DNA of 64,000 nucleotides from Euglena gracilis (GCA_039621445.1 CP154954.1:74739200-74803199); one strand, 5' to 3'. Numbered from the stretch's first letter, positions 33,900 to 45,234 are shown. Notes: a model not told the origin generated them from the sequence alone. Numbers and translations are program-made.

Positions 33900-36860
33900 G
33901 GTTGCACTACAGCTTCTTGTCTGTTTACGGCCAGCGCGAACTTGTCGTCGGGCCCAGTTTGCTGGGGCCACCCCCCTTGGTTGCACTAAGGCTTCTTGTC
34001 TGTTTATGGCCGGCGCTAACTTCGCTTCTGGCCCAGTTTGCTGCGTGGTGAGTGGCCAGGGACCCCTTACACCAGTCCTCTTTTGTTGCTCCGCCTGGCC
34101 GGGTGAGTAACTCCGGTGAGTAACCCTCCTCACCCCCCCCCCAAGGACCCCCTCCTCACCCCCCCCTGTGCAAAACCAATGCTCACTTGACCCCCTGGCC
34201 TCCAGGGAAGAGTAGCTGATGGTCCATGGGTTGGAGGGCAGGTCGCGGTTGGGGGGAGACAGGGTTCAATGAAAGGGCAGGTACGATCCCCCCGGGGGGG
34301 AGGGGGGTCGCTGAACTCTTATCCCTTTATGGGTAGGAGCGAAGCTTACCCCTGGGGGAAACTGGGGGTAGAAACTGTTTTCGGCCTGAAAACAAGCGTT
34401 TTTTTGACCCCCCAGTCCCCCGTTTTTGCCCAAACCCCATGCATTTTGGGTCGTTTCCGGGTCAAAAAAAAATCGAGAAAAAAAATACTTCTTGCTTAAC
34501 ACGATGTTTTTTGGCCTCCCGGACCCGGAAGAACTGTTTCGAGCCCAAAATGAGTGTTTTTCAGCTCATGCAGTTTTGCTGGGCCGGCCGCCAGGCCAGG
34601 CTGGGCCGCCGACCGTCTCAAACATCCACCACATGCCTCAAACTTCTGCTGCAGCATGGCACCATCACACACGCTCAACACTACACAAAAGTGCCGGTCC
34701 AGGTCCGGGTGGGGGGGGAGCAACATAGGGCCCTTGAAGCCACCATGCAAAAAAAAGACTCGAACGCAAGGTTTGTCCCAAAGGCATGGGCAATGGGGTG
34801 TGTTTGCCCTCCCCGTGTGTGTGTGCACTGCAGCATTTCGTTTGGTGCCCGTTAGTTCCTCTTCTGGCCTGGCGCTGTTTTCTGCCTCTAGTCCTTGTAT
34901 CTCTGTCACTGCTTGCCCTCACACAGATGCAAACCCCTTTCCAAGACGGAAAAAGAGTCGAAGTCAAAAGAATGTCTGCCGCTGCCGCGAAAAAATTAAT
35001 AATAATAATAACAACAACAACAAGAAGAAGAAGAAGAAGAAGAAGAAGAAGAAGAAGAAGAAGAAGAAGAAAAAGAAGAAGAAGAAGAAGAAGAAGAAGA
35101 AGAAGAAGAAGAAGCAAACTTCTGGAGAAATGTTTAAAAATTTGTTCGCACTTTAAAGAAGAATGTTTGGCATCAAGAAATATTTGCCTACGTTCCGGAA
35201 ATTTTTGCACACAGATCGGGTGTTTTGCACTTTTGCCCTTAAGTCCGTGATTAGGTGCAGGGACTCAGGACAGGGTTTGTGTCTACGACGCCGGACTTCA
35301 GGCATGAGGTCTGTGTCTTAAAACGCAGTCTCCGTCCAAAATGCTGCGTCTTGAATAATGATTTTGTTGGAACCCCCCAAAACCGACCAAAATGGTTCAG
35401 AAAGCGGAAATGAATGGTTTGAAACGGAAATGTCATTGCTGCAAAAGCTGATTGACCTCAGAATTTGCCCCACTTCATTCCAACCTTTGACAAATGAGTC
35501 ACATTGGTTTGTTTCAAGCCGTTTTGAGCCGTTTTTTCGAATACAATTCGTTGTAAATGGACAATAAAACTCCAACGCCAACATGTGGTATTGAGAAAAA
35601 TCAAAGACAGGAGTACTTGGACATTTCCAAATACCAATTTCTGGTTTTGGATTTTGCGCATGCATTCATGGTTGGGAAAAACCTTGACCATCACAAATGT
35701 ACTGCTCAAAGAAGCGCATTGAGTGTTTGTCACGCTCAAGGTTAGAAAGGAGAGACATAGCGACGTGATGTAGTGTAATGATTTTTTGGCAAAGAAAAGC
35801 ACTCCATATGTGGGCAGCTTGCATCAAAACCGCAAATAATTTGCATTTTTGGCTGGTTTTTTGCCATTTCATACAGTTTTTTTGCAATATTTTTTGGCAT
35901 TTTTGGAATTTTTGGGGTCAATTCATGGTCATCATGGATTTTTTGATGTCGTGTTCAATCCATTGAGGCTTCAATTTGGGCAGTTTTTGGCAGATCGTCA
36001 ATCATTTCTTGGGATATTTTCAAATATTTTTAAGAAGTTTAAGAAATGCTGGGCCTTTTATGTCAGTTTCTTGACCAGATTTTGAACTGCGTCCATCCAT
36101 TTTGGCCATTTAGGCTGCTAGGCCTCCCAGTTGGCTTTAGATAAATAGGGTGCACACCAGACTCTACGTGCGCAACATGGTGATTGAACACAACAAACAT
36201 TTTGTGTTTTTCATCGGCTGCCAAAGATGTAGACTCCGTCCCCACGCCTCAAATACTCAATTTTTTTTAAAAAAATGCGTTGTAAGACGTTCAATCGGCG
36301 TGGATCTTTTTCATTTACTAGTGTAAGGCTTATTTTTCATTGTGCAAAAATTAAATGACGGAGGGCAAATATTTTTTGAGCAAGCGCAGATATTTTTGGC
36401 GGCGCGGTGCAAAAATTGCAAAAAAAAACAATTTTTTTTGAGGGCGCTGGGCGAAAATTTTGACTAGTTTGGGCAAATATTTTTTGCCGGCCGTGGGCAA
36501 ACATTTCGGACGCTAGGTGTAAGCTTTAGTCTGCAGGAAATGGCATTGCTAGGGGACAGGTAGGCACCAAACCCTTGCCCCATTTAAATGCGCGTTGCCC
36601 GAATAAACATCACACCCCGAGGGCCCAAAATAAAATCCAATAAAATGTGCGCCCCCCCCCCCAAAGCAAATTTTCACTGAACCGCTTCCGAGTGGCGCCA
36701 GACAAGTGTCACAGCGGTCCAATAATGTGCCCGTACACTTAAGTGGCCAGCCCACCTCTGCATTTTAGACCTTCACGTCCGGCGGCCAGACTCTGGCCTC
36801 ACCCACCACCCCCACAGGGGGTGGGCCAAGGTAAAAGGAAGCCTGGAGGGTTCCTTGATC
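33900..36860. other. Intron stretch between PBP exons 6 and 7
   Basis: Direct GGTTGCACTA/GCTTCTTGTCTGTTTA(C/T)GGCC duplication at 33898-34060, a relative of the 4720-5335 repeat at 34310-34570, a possible minus-strand exon at 34600-34720 (LDRHFCVVLSVCDGAMLQQK) and the GAA array. The missing GAIGY part of the PBP domain should be here. Confidence 0.4.
35019..35114. repeat. (GAA)n microsatellite
   Basis: About 31 AAG/GAA units, one AAAAAG interruption; purine-only on the plus strand. Confidence 0.97.
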
Positions 36861-36872
36861 CGGGGCCTGGGT

Positions 36873-36926
36873 CTGCAACACGTAGCTGTTCACGGCCTCC
36901 TGCCCCTCCAGCAGGACGACGTTCGG
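36873..36926 (-). CDS. PBP-domain gene, exon 6
   Basis: Eighteen codons, VVLLEGQEAVNSYVLQ preceded by Pro-Asn. It corresponds to the PstS stretch 'GNEGVxxYVxxTPGAIGY'. The following TPGAIGY part is absent here and must lie in an exon I could not find between 36.8 and 33.8 kb. The 3' border (intron ACCCAGGCC...) is set by the CAG rule and is tentative. Confidence 0.65.
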
Positions 36927-37285
36927 GGTCACAGCAGAGCCAGAAAGAACCCGCATGTGGTTGGCAAATGGCCCTCAGCCGGAGGAGGCTTCCGACCATT
37001 TGGGGTGTCTGTATTTGAGCCAAACCCGCACAATATTCCTTTCCTTCCACAGATTTCATACTGGCCTCAGGCCAGGAGTGAAGAAGAGGTCTTCTGTGCA
37101 TCCAAATATGTCTAAACCGAAAGCATATTTAAAGCATCTTTTGAGTCATCTAAATAAGCCGAGGTGTACTTATCATTTTTACCATTTCCGCCCGAGGGCA
37201 AGACACACCCGTGACTGGGATGGGGGGTGGGGGTTACCAAAAAAACAGCCCCTGTAAGTGCTTCATGGCCTGGCAATGCTGTGGG

Positions 37286-37400
37286 CAACTTTCCCCAGGA
37301 AGGTCGCGGGCTGACCTCCACGTAACGAGCAAACGGGGAGTAGAACTCATTCAGTGCGGTTTTAAAAAACAGCGTGACGTCGCTTGAATCCAGGCGAGCT
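37286..37400 (-). CDS. PBP-domain gene, exon 5: ligand-loop region
   Basis: Reads ARLDSSDVTLFFKTALNEF and later VSPRPSWGKL. It matches the PstS segment 'VVRxDxSGTTxxFxxxL...W', where the Asp-Ser-Ser loop forms part of the anion pocket. Here the SGT motif is SDV(T), so the usual glycine is an aspartate, which may change ligand preference. The 3' border falls in a run of C, so it is certain only within two bases. The intron begins CCCACAGC and ends GCTGTGACC, with CACAGC and GCTGTG complementary. Confidence 0.78.
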
Positions 37401-37814
37401 GGTGGCAGGGCAGAGTCATTGGCCAAAAATTCGAAAAAAAAATTGTCGAAATTTTTGGTTTTGAATCCAAAATGTGAATTTGACTGCAAATTTTTTCAAG
37501 CGAAAAATCCACATGATTGTATTTCCAAAAAAAATTGTCCCTGGGTGGGGGAGAGGGTGGGGATGGGGATGGAGCCAACCAGAAACCCCCTGGCCAGCAA
37601 CCTTTTTTTTAAAAAAAATATGTGTCCGGATCAGACGCCGCAGTATCCCAATTCATAACCTAGCACCTTGCTCCCATGAAAGGTCGGTAGCATAGATTTC
37701 TAAGTGGCCGGTTTGTTGACAGTTGACAGAGCGTTCTCTCGTACATTCTGAAGCGAATTTTGGGGCCACAAGGCTTTTCAAAATGCCCCAAAATGCAATT
37801 TTCTGTTCGAGACA

Positions 37815-38209
37815 TGTAAAACCCCCCAAATAATACCCCCCCGGGGAAATATTTTTTCGCCCGAAGTCCCGGCCTGAGGGGGGGGGGGTATTATTTCCTA
37901 AAAATTTTCGAAAATTTTCGAAGTTCCGCAGGAGCAAAAATAGTGCCAAAACCCCCCTTTGGGATCTTTTTTTTTGTGCTTTCTCATGAAATTTAGCATT
38001 CCTTGGAGGCCAGATAATCCAGAAAAATCGATTTTTTTTTGTAATTTATTGTCAGAGATTGTGATGTTTACCTACATTTTCAGGTCAAAAATCCGGGCTT
38101 TCGGCCCGAAACTGGGGGAGGGGGGTATTATTTTGGTGGCCGAAGTCGTACCCCGAGGGGGGGTATTATTTGGGGGGGGGGGATTATTTGGGGGGAGGGT
38201 TTACAATGA
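37815..38209. mobile_element. C-run/G-run TIR element, 'GGTATTATT' family, copy 2
   Basis: The fuller copy: left end TAAAACCCCCCAAATAAT then a second C-run; right end ATTATTTGGGGGG then AGGGTTTA. It sits inside the non-conventional intron between PBP exons 4 and 5. Confidence 0.8.
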
Positions 38210-38393
38210 TCACACCCCTGCCCCCCAATCAGATGCCACAATTCTGGAAGGCATGATTTTCCCTCCGAAAATAACAGCCTGGATTCCAACGGTCACCCCT
38301 TATCAGAATCCACAATTTTGTTGTACCATCCCCTCCCCGGTGTATAAACACTGGCCTTGTATAAGCACTGCCCCCCCCCCTGGTGCGCTTCCA

Positions 38394-38465
38394 TCCTTTT
38401 GGACATGTTGGACAGGAATCCTGCTTTGCACGCAGGGTCGGTGGTTCGATCCCGGCTGCAGCCCA
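38394..38465 (+). tRNA. Decayed tRNA-Ala(UGC)-like sequence
   Basis: A five-pair anticodon stem (CCTGC/GCAGG) closes the seven-base loop TTTGCAC, giving anticodon TGC with T33 and A37 in place. A T-arm and B-box (GGTTCGATCCC) follow. The D-arm is degenerate and no acceptor stem pairs. Most likely a tRNA pseudogene or the head of a tRNA-derived SINE. Confidence 0.45.
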
Positions 38466-38773
38466 AGGGATTACCCGGGGTGGGTCCAGCCGGACTCCCC
38501 CGGAGGGCCCAGAGGGGGGTGAGATATACTTTTTGGTGCCGCAGGCGCAGAAAATTTTGAAAAAATGGCTTTTCTTGGCCAAAATCGGCCTTTTTACGTA
38601 GTTAGGGGTTAGGGGTAAAATTTTTCAAAGAGGGGGTCCCAAAAATACAAATTTTTGGTGTTTTTTTGGGGGGGGCACCCAAAAAACAAAATTTTGGCGG
38701 GGGGACCCAAAACCCAAAACCCAACCTTGATCAGCAAACCGGCCACTCAGAAGGCGGCCCCCCGGCCCTGGGC

Positions 38774-38857
38774 ACAACCTGGATCTTCGTCCGCGGCGGA
38801 ATGTTCCACTGGCGGAAGTTGGCGTTGGTGACTTTGATGTGGCTGTCGTCCCACATG
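38774..38857 (-). CDS. PBP-domain gene, exon 4
   Basis: Reads MWDDSHIKVTNANF and then PPRTKIQVV. It follows exon 3 exactly as in PstS proteins, where 'GxITxWxDPxIxxxNP...LPxxxIxVV' is the most conserved stretch. The acceptor is an ordinary CCCTCAG. At the other end the frame runs into non-PBP sequence after KIQVV, and the in-frame continuation is only reached with intron GCCCAGGG...CTGCCACC (six complementary base pairs, CAGGGC with GCCCTG). Confidence 0.8.
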
Positions 38858-39049
38858 CTGAGGGGGCAGGGCACAGAAATAAGGCAGAGTTCGATCAGCT
38901 TCTCCGGCCCCCCCACCAAATATAAAAATATGTGTACATATATGAATATACAATTGAAAATATCATATGTATGTATGTATATATATGTATATATACATAC
39001 ACACACATATATATATATACATATATTTAACTCCCAGTTTTGTATTTAG

Positions 39050-40800
39050 GGCTGCATTTCAAGGGGGAATATTGGGACTTGGGAGGAAAGCCAGACCGGT
39101 GTGCGAACAGGTACACACTTTCCAACACACTGCTGCCGTCGTTGGGTTATATTTCGTCAATTTTTTTCCATCCAGCCAAAGTCCAGCTGGGAACCGTTAT
39201 AGGCAAATTAATATTTAAAATGTTGTCAAAACTGCTACAGCTTTGAGGCACTGCTTCGCAAATTTCGTAATTCTTGCAGTGCAAGCAAGAAAGAGTTTTG
39301 GTGTTCCAGTGGTTCGCAAAGTGCCCTCCCACCTTCGGTAAAAAATTACCCAAGATGGATAGGCCACGGATGCAATCAAATTAACGTTGATGTCAAGCTG
39401 GATTTGGGTGGGCTTGCATTTCTTGGTGCCATCCGGACACACCCTGCATCCCTACCCCTTTAGGAGGTTCGGTCTCAAAAATAAGCCTGCAACGATCACA
39501 GATATTTTTAGTGCCTCACATTGATTTGCATAAACGCTTAAGGTTGTTGCATGTTCTGACTCCAAAACCTTGATTGCAGACATAATCCCTGAAATGTAGC
39601 CACGGGGGGGGGGGGGGGCGGAACTGCACACGGGCCATTCAAAAACTGCACTGCAAAAAAAAACTGCAAAAAAAAACTGCAAAAAAATGCAATTCAAAAA
39701 AACACAATAAACACGTCGAAAATATCTAAATCAAACATCTGAATATCTCAATAAAAAATATCCAAATCAATTTTGCCATGATCCCTGAGCAGCCCCAACT
39801 TCACGCTTGGTATTTCTTGCACTCTGTTGAAGCTGACGGCATCAAAAATGGAAACACTTAGGCGGCGCACATTGCTCTTCAGCTTTTTTTTCTTTGTCGA
39901 TGTGCCAAATTACGCACGTCGACATTTTTGTACAAATACCTTGAACCACTGACTGCACCAGGAAAACAGAAATATTAAACATGCACACCTTGTGATACAG
40001 GTTAGACCCTATGGTTGGCGGGGGGGTCTGCAGCCCTGCAACACCACCCTCTGGGGGGGGGGGTCCCAACCCCCTACCACCTACTCAAACAAAATGTTCC
40101 CCACACATCCCTGCCCCTGAGGACCGTTGAATGCCCAAAACAATGAACCCAAAGAAAACGAGGAAGACAGCCATAACCCCGCGGAATCCTGCAAAATCCC
40201 GCATAATTCTTCAAAGTCCAAAAATGACCCCAAAAGCGCTTCGCTAGGTTACCCAGGGGCTTTTGAAATTCGTGCAATCAATTCCCTTTGTTGACTTCTT
40301 TCATTATGTCCCGATTTCCTCGAGTTCTGTGCTTTTGGCAACGTTTCTGGTGCTGAGGGATTTAAAGGATAATGCTGTAAAGCTGAAACAAATATCCCTC
40401 TGGTAAAGTGCAACAGTGATCCAAAACGGTTTCTAAAACAGAAGAGAACTGTCTCGGGCCCCCAAAAAAAGCAAATTGTACGAATTTTGAGGAATTAGTC
40501 CGCAATGTAAATGTGGTGATCATTGCACACCACGGCTGGATTTAAAGGCGTGACCAACCCCACCGCCGGGTGGGGGGTTGACAAAAAGCCTTAGTGCAAA
40601 TCAGGGGGGGGGGGTCGGGGGCATTATGGGGTAAATAAAAATGGGGTTGCAATATTATTATCAATATGGCCTGCATAATAAAAGAGCGTTGCTGCAGAGT
40701 CACACATCCTAAATTTAAGACTTTGGCAACGTTTACACGTATTCCTTGTGATTATTTTGTCTTATAATTTCTCATGTTTATTTGTATATTAGCATTTGCA
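39050..40800. other. Intron between PBP exons 3 and 4
   Basis: Part of a conventional 2-kb intron. AT-dinucleotide stretch 38935-39030, ACTGCAAAAA units near 39645-39690; otherwise unique. Confidence 0.5.
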
Positions 40801-40848
40801 TAATTATTATTGGACGAGCCTTAGGAGCTGCAGGGGATCATGGCACAC

Positions 40849-40938
40849 GTGATCACGCCGCAGAAGATGAGGGCCAGCACGCTCCGGCCGAGGGTGAGGC
40901 CCTGTGTGCCGTTGAGGTTGTAGATGGGCACGAGGGGC
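40849..40938 (-). CDS. PBP-domain gene, exon 3
   Basis: Reads PLVPIYNLNG, then GLTLGRSVLALIFCGVIT. This is the PstS signature 'VPVYNLPG...LTLxxxxLAxIFxGxIT' of the second hinge region. The upstream intron starts GGCCAGGG and ends CTGGCCAC; GGCCAG and CTGGCC are perfect complements. No AG dinucleotide lies anywhere near the acceptor side, so a GT-AG model cannot supply this exon. The downstream intron is conventional (GTGTGC...CCCTCAG) and splits the Thr codon. Confidence 0.8.
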
Positions 40939-41572
40939 GTGGCCAGCGCCAAGCACCCACGTCCATCCGACCATGCAATTTGTTACCGACCCCGGAGGTG
41001 GAGGGGAAGGGGGGTCACTTCCACTCTTCCCAAAAGAGTCAGTCGCTTTTTTTTGGAAACCCAATCAGTCATCAACCTTCCACCACTGGGATGGGGGGTC
41101 TGCACCAAAAAAAAACAAAAAAACTACAAGAAAACCAGTCACCCACCCCCTGAATGGGGGGGGGGTTGGCTAGTGACCAAGTGACAGCTGACCAATACCA
41201 CATGAGCGACCAACACCCAGCCACACACAATATCGCCCAGGCACGCCCAGTCACGTCCAGTCACGCCCAGTCATTTCATAGGTGCTTGGCCAGCACTGGG
41301 TACAATTGGAGGTCGGGGTAGGTCTGGTAATCCGTCTGGTTCAGGACGGTGGTCGGGGGGCAGGGGCTCGATGAGGCATATGGAGACGAGGATGGAATGG
41401 GGAGACACGCTTTTTTAAAAAAACAAAAAGGGTTCTGATCCACTGTCAGAAATGTAAAGCACCCCCTAATTGCACACCTCTGCATCGACCCCCTTCTTTT
41501 TTCAAGTAGAATGAGCCGTAACCGATGGAATTCACTGCTGGCACACTGGTTTTAGTGTTCTCGGGCAAAATA

Positions 41573-41757
41573 ATACCCCCCCCCCTGGGCAATTGTCGCA
41601 CGACAAATCGGGCAGCATGGAGGGGGGTGACAATTTGCCGGGGTGACAATTTGGCCGGCACAGAGGGGGGTGACAATTGCCCGGGGGCGTCAATTGCCCG
41701 GGGGCGTCAATTGCCTGGGAGCGTCAAATTGCCCGGGGGGGGGGGGGTAAGCGCATT
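41573..41757. mobile_element. Compact 'GTGACAATT' element
   Basis: Same terminal units as the composites but without the 190-bp core. TA, a C-run and GGGCAATTGTCG on the left; CAAATTGCCC, a G-run and TA on the right. It lies inside the non-conventional intron between PBP exons 2 and 3. Confidence 0.8.
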
Positions 41758-41988
41758 TGCCAAACTGTGGGCGGTGTGCTTCAATCCATGGCATGCAAAA
41801 CAACAGGCATTGGAACCCAGTGAAGCACTTTACAAACCCAGTGAAGCACTTAAGCCAAAATAATGACCCTTCGCCGGATGCCCAAATAATAAACTGTCGG
41901 GTATTTGTGGGGAAATTTGGAAAGGGCAACACAAGTGCCATGTGTGCGTGTGTGCGTGGGCGCACGCACGTGTTTATACTGTGTGGTT

Positions 41989-41989
<1 letters not shown>

Positions 41990-42026
<37 letters not shown>
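41990..42026. repeat. (GT)n microsatellite
   Basis: Roughly 17 GT units, inside the intron between PBP exons 2 and 3. Confidence 0.95.
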
Positions 42027-42444
42027 CCCAAGGCTCGTCCCTGCCAGTAATTTTTTTTAGTACCTGGGGAGGAGGAGGGTCCGGATCACACCATTGCTGA
42101 CTGACTTTTTTTGAAAGTGTAAAATGACACCTCTCCCCCGGGGGGGGGTCTCTTTGTGGCCAAAAAAAAGGCCAAAGATCAAAGGTCCGGACCCACCCAA
42201 TTTAGGGATGCATTTTTTCCGAGTCCTAAAAAGGTTGAAAAAAATAGAGGAAAACCCGCCTCCGGCGGGTTTTCCACTCGGGTAGACACCCCCCCTCTAC
42301 CCCTCCCTCCAGGTCACGAGACTTACCAGTCGAACCCACCCACCAGCCCACCCTCCTCGGGCCTTCTGCATAAAAAGTAAGCCTGCTCACCACAGATATT
42401 ATCGCTCTACACAATACAGATATTATGCTCTTGGGGCCCTGGCC

Positions 42445-42532
42445 GTCACAGCGAAGTCCAGCCCGGTTGGCGCATGGGTGTCTGCCGGGTCGCACTGGTC
42501 CGAAAAAGACTCGAGGCGGCACACTCCGGCCT
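42445..42532 (-). CDS. PBP-domain gene, exon 2
   Basis: The 88 bases continue exon 1 in frame and read AGVCRLESFSD, then a Cys-Asp-Pro-Ala-Asp stretch and GLDFAV. In PstS-like proteins this is the segment after the first ligand loop, ending in the DFA(G/A)xD motif that closes the first lobe. The 5' border was chosen because intron GCGCAGGC...CTGATCCC puts CAG at +4 to +6 and CTG at -8 to -6 and keeps the frame. The 3' border follows the same rule. The usual stretch between LDFAxTD and the xPIYNL strand is missing, so the domain is shortened or a micro-exon has escaped notice. Confidence 0.75.
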
Positions 42533-42837
42533 GGGATCAGGCCGCCGGGGTCCGCACGCTTGCACAGTTGCAGAACGGGCTGAAATGCGAACATACACGC
42601 GTAGGTGCTGGCAAGTGCCTGGGTTGCGGGGGGGTCAAGGTATCGTTTAGCATTTCAGACCTCCGAACGTTTTTCTGTTTGATGGCATCACCCAGACCCC
42701 ATTAAAAACACAAGGGTATGGTGGTGGAACTGATGGTCATCAAATATACAACAAAACATAAATAATGACATAAAAAGTGAAAAAAAAAGCAACTGGATAA
42801 TCAAACCGTTGGCAGGCCCAGCGCCAGCAGCCTGCGC

Positions 42838-43021
42838 GGGAATCGCCGGCGAAGTACTGCAGCTCCGCGTTCGGGTTCGCGAAGCGGTACGCGAACTGCG
42901 CGTCGGCGAGCACCCGGGCGGGTAGGGCGCTGCCCGCCCCGACGATGGCAGCCCCCCGGACCGCACCGCCGGAGAGCAGCAGCCGCACGAGCAGGCAGAG
43001 GAGCAGGCGGGGAGACCCCAT
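42838..43021 (-). CDS. PBP-domain gene, exon 1: signal peptide and start of PstS-like domain
   Basis: The ATG at 43021 opens a 61-codon reading frame. The first ~24 residues (MGSPRLLLCLLVRLLLSGGA...) form a signal peptide: a short charged start, a leucine core and a small-residue cleavage region. The mature part starts with AIVGAGSALP and then DAQFAYRF and LQYFAGDS, the pattern of PstS-type phosphate-binding domains (GAGSxxP...LxYxxGDS). The product should enter the secretory pathway with the domain outside the plasma membrane or in a vesicle lumen. Nearly every third codon position is G or C. The exon ends after TCCC. The next bases, GCGCAGGC, are not GT, so this is a non-conventional intron (see findings). 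No ligand is proven; phosphate or another oxyanion is only the family precedent. Confidence 0.82.
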
Positions 43022-43040
43022 GGGCTGTGGGGGCACCAGG
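43022..43040 (-). promoter_or_regulatory. Putative 3' splice or trans-splice acceptor before exon 1
   Basis: On the minus strand a C-rich tract ending in CAG lies three bases before the ATG. In euglenids many mRNAs receive a spliced leader at such an AG, so this could be the trans-splice site that sets the mRNA 5' end. A cis acceptor after an upstream non-coding exon is equally possible. Confidence 0.35.
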
Positions 43041-43559
43041 TGATATGAGTCGGCGGGTAGACCCTCCCACTCAGCAGGTTTGGTGCAGTCCTGTTCAGAC
43101 TCAGGGGGGGGGGGCATCAGGCTTCTTTTTTTTCAAGACCTCCCAGGGGGCATGGGGGGGGCCTCCCACCCACCCAGGTCGGCAATGACCCCAACGAGGG
43201 ACCCCCAAAATGGGGCCGAAAGCATCTCCCAAATAATTTCCGAAGATAGAACCCATACCCAGACCCCCTGGCATGCCCCCCTCCCAGTGGTTGGGCTGAC
43301 ACGGACCCCCAACCCACGGACCCCCTTTCGCTGATAAAAGAAGCCTGGGGGTCAGACACACGCAGGGCTGTACAGAAAGGCTGGGGGGGCTAACCCTTTC
43401 CCACGGCTAGAGTCGCAATTAGCCAGGACATTCAAAGCTATTCGGCACCCATTTGCTTGCTTTGCAAGTGAGCGACCACCTGGCCAGGGGCGGCCTTCTT
43501 TTTAAGAACCCCGGGAGGGGCGGTCCAAATTACCCAGCTCAGGTGCGGGACGTCCGGCC

Positions 43560-44060
43560 GTTGGAGCAGGGGTTTTCTTAAGGACCCCCCGGAGGGGGGG
43601 TCCAGCCTCCGGCTGGCAAAAAGGCTGCTGGCTGGAAATGAGCTGCTGGCTGGAACCCCCCCCCTGCTGGGGGTATAGGAGGTCCGGGGCTGGAGGGGGC
43701 TGTGCTGGGCTGGGTCGGTGAAAACCAAATTTTTCTGAAACATTTTTGCCATTTTCGACGTTTTGATGGATGGAGCTAGATCAAGGCTGGGGGGCTGTGA
43801 TGGAGGAAGCTGTGGTGAGAAAAAAAATGCAGGGGCAGGTTACCTGGGCAGCCCAGTTGGCTGGCCAGCCTGCCGCCGGCTGGCTCGGCTAGACCCAACT
43901 TTATTTCACTCGACCTCCCGGGGGGGGGGGGGAGGGGGCTCCCAGCCCGAATTTGGGCTGCTGCTGGCTGGCTGGACCCCCCCAGGGGGGGATGGGGTCC
44001 CTCCGGCTTCAGAAAACCCCTGCTTACCACCTTATCCCCAGGGACCCGGGGGGGGGGGGG
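43560..44060. repeat. 'GCTGGCTGG' repeat, copy 2
   Basis: Reads TTTTCTTAAGGACCCCC at the left and ...CCTCCGGCTTCAGAAAACCCC at the right, with GATGGATGGAGCTAGATCAA in the middle. Confidence 0.8.
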
Positions 44061-44684
44061 TCAGGACCTCACCTATTACCTACACTCCAGGAAGGAAACA
44101 AAAATGATAGGGATATTTCTGTCTTGGTGAATTCAATGATAAGGAAAGTCAAATTTTCAGAGAAATTGGAGGTAATTTTCCCACTGAGGAAGGATTGCAA
44201 GCAAAATCAGGCAATTCAAAATTTCAAAGGCACAAAAATGGTCAAAATGGTCTTCTAGGTGCATTTTTTGTGATTTTTCATAAAATTAAAAATAAAAGGG
44301 ACCCATCATTTTTGTGTCCAATTTGACAATGCCTGAACATGGCTCCCTCAAAAGGGCGGAGAAAGAGAACGGGGGGGGGATGACAGGAAAAAGAATGATG
44401 GGAAAAATTGGGTCGTTTCCCATCGTTTTTGTTTCCCTTCATTTCTGTCCAGACTGTACCCAAAAACCGAAGGGCATCCCATCCACCCCTCCCACCGGTT
44501 TGCCCTTCGGGTGACATGTACAAAACCATCTTTGGCCCGAGTGCTGCCTTCTGTCAAAACAAGTATATTCTCTTTTGCCATTGAGGTGCGTTCTCAACAG
44601 TGCCCAACTCTTGTTGGGCTTTTAGGATCCAATGGGTTTAAAAAAAACACCAGATTGAATAACATTCAAAAGACCTCAGACGTT

Positions 44685-44811
44685 ACCCCCCCCCCGGGAA
44701 ACTGTCACCTGACAGGTTGGCCGGTACCGGGGACCCTGACAGTTTCCCGGGCGGGACCCTGACAGGTTCTCGGGCATGACAGTTTCCCGGGGGGGTGGGG
44801 GGTAGGTATTT
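44685..44811. mobile_element. C-run/G-run TIR element, 'GGGAAACTGTCA' family
   Basis: About 125 bp. TTACCCCCCCCCC then GGGAAACTGTCACC on the left; TGACAGTTTCCCGGGGGGG and GGGGTA on the right. Related fragments at 12660-12790. Confidence 0.75.
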
Positions 44812-45234
44812 TCTTTAGAGGTTTTTCCCCCTTAACTGTATTGGGTATCCAAGGGCAAAATGCCAGGTAAAAATTTTAGAGGCTTCTCAATGCCACAAAC
44901 TTATGAAGTACATGGCGCAAAATTAGGAAATTCCGTCAAAATAGGATTCAAAAACCAAAACAGGAGTTTCAGCAAAAAAAGAAGGAGAAAATGATGTTTT
45001 TTTTGGAAATTGTGTGATTGTGAAATGTGAGATCCTCCACCTAGCCCTGAGTCATGTTACGTATGTGTTGTGTGCGCCAATCCCTTTTTGCACACAAGCC
45101 ATTCAGAATTTCCAGTGCAACTGTTAGAAAGGCACAAAATAAAAAAAGGTGTGTTCACATTGTTAGACATAATGAGTGCTCAACTTGATCATCCTCCCAT
45201 GGGTGCCCCCGGGTTCCGGCCTGACCAAATGATG

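Noticed and set aside
34554-35210. Lysine- or leucine-rich frames over the GAA array
   Set aside because: The frame is produced by the microsatellite; flanks lack codon bias and splice borders.
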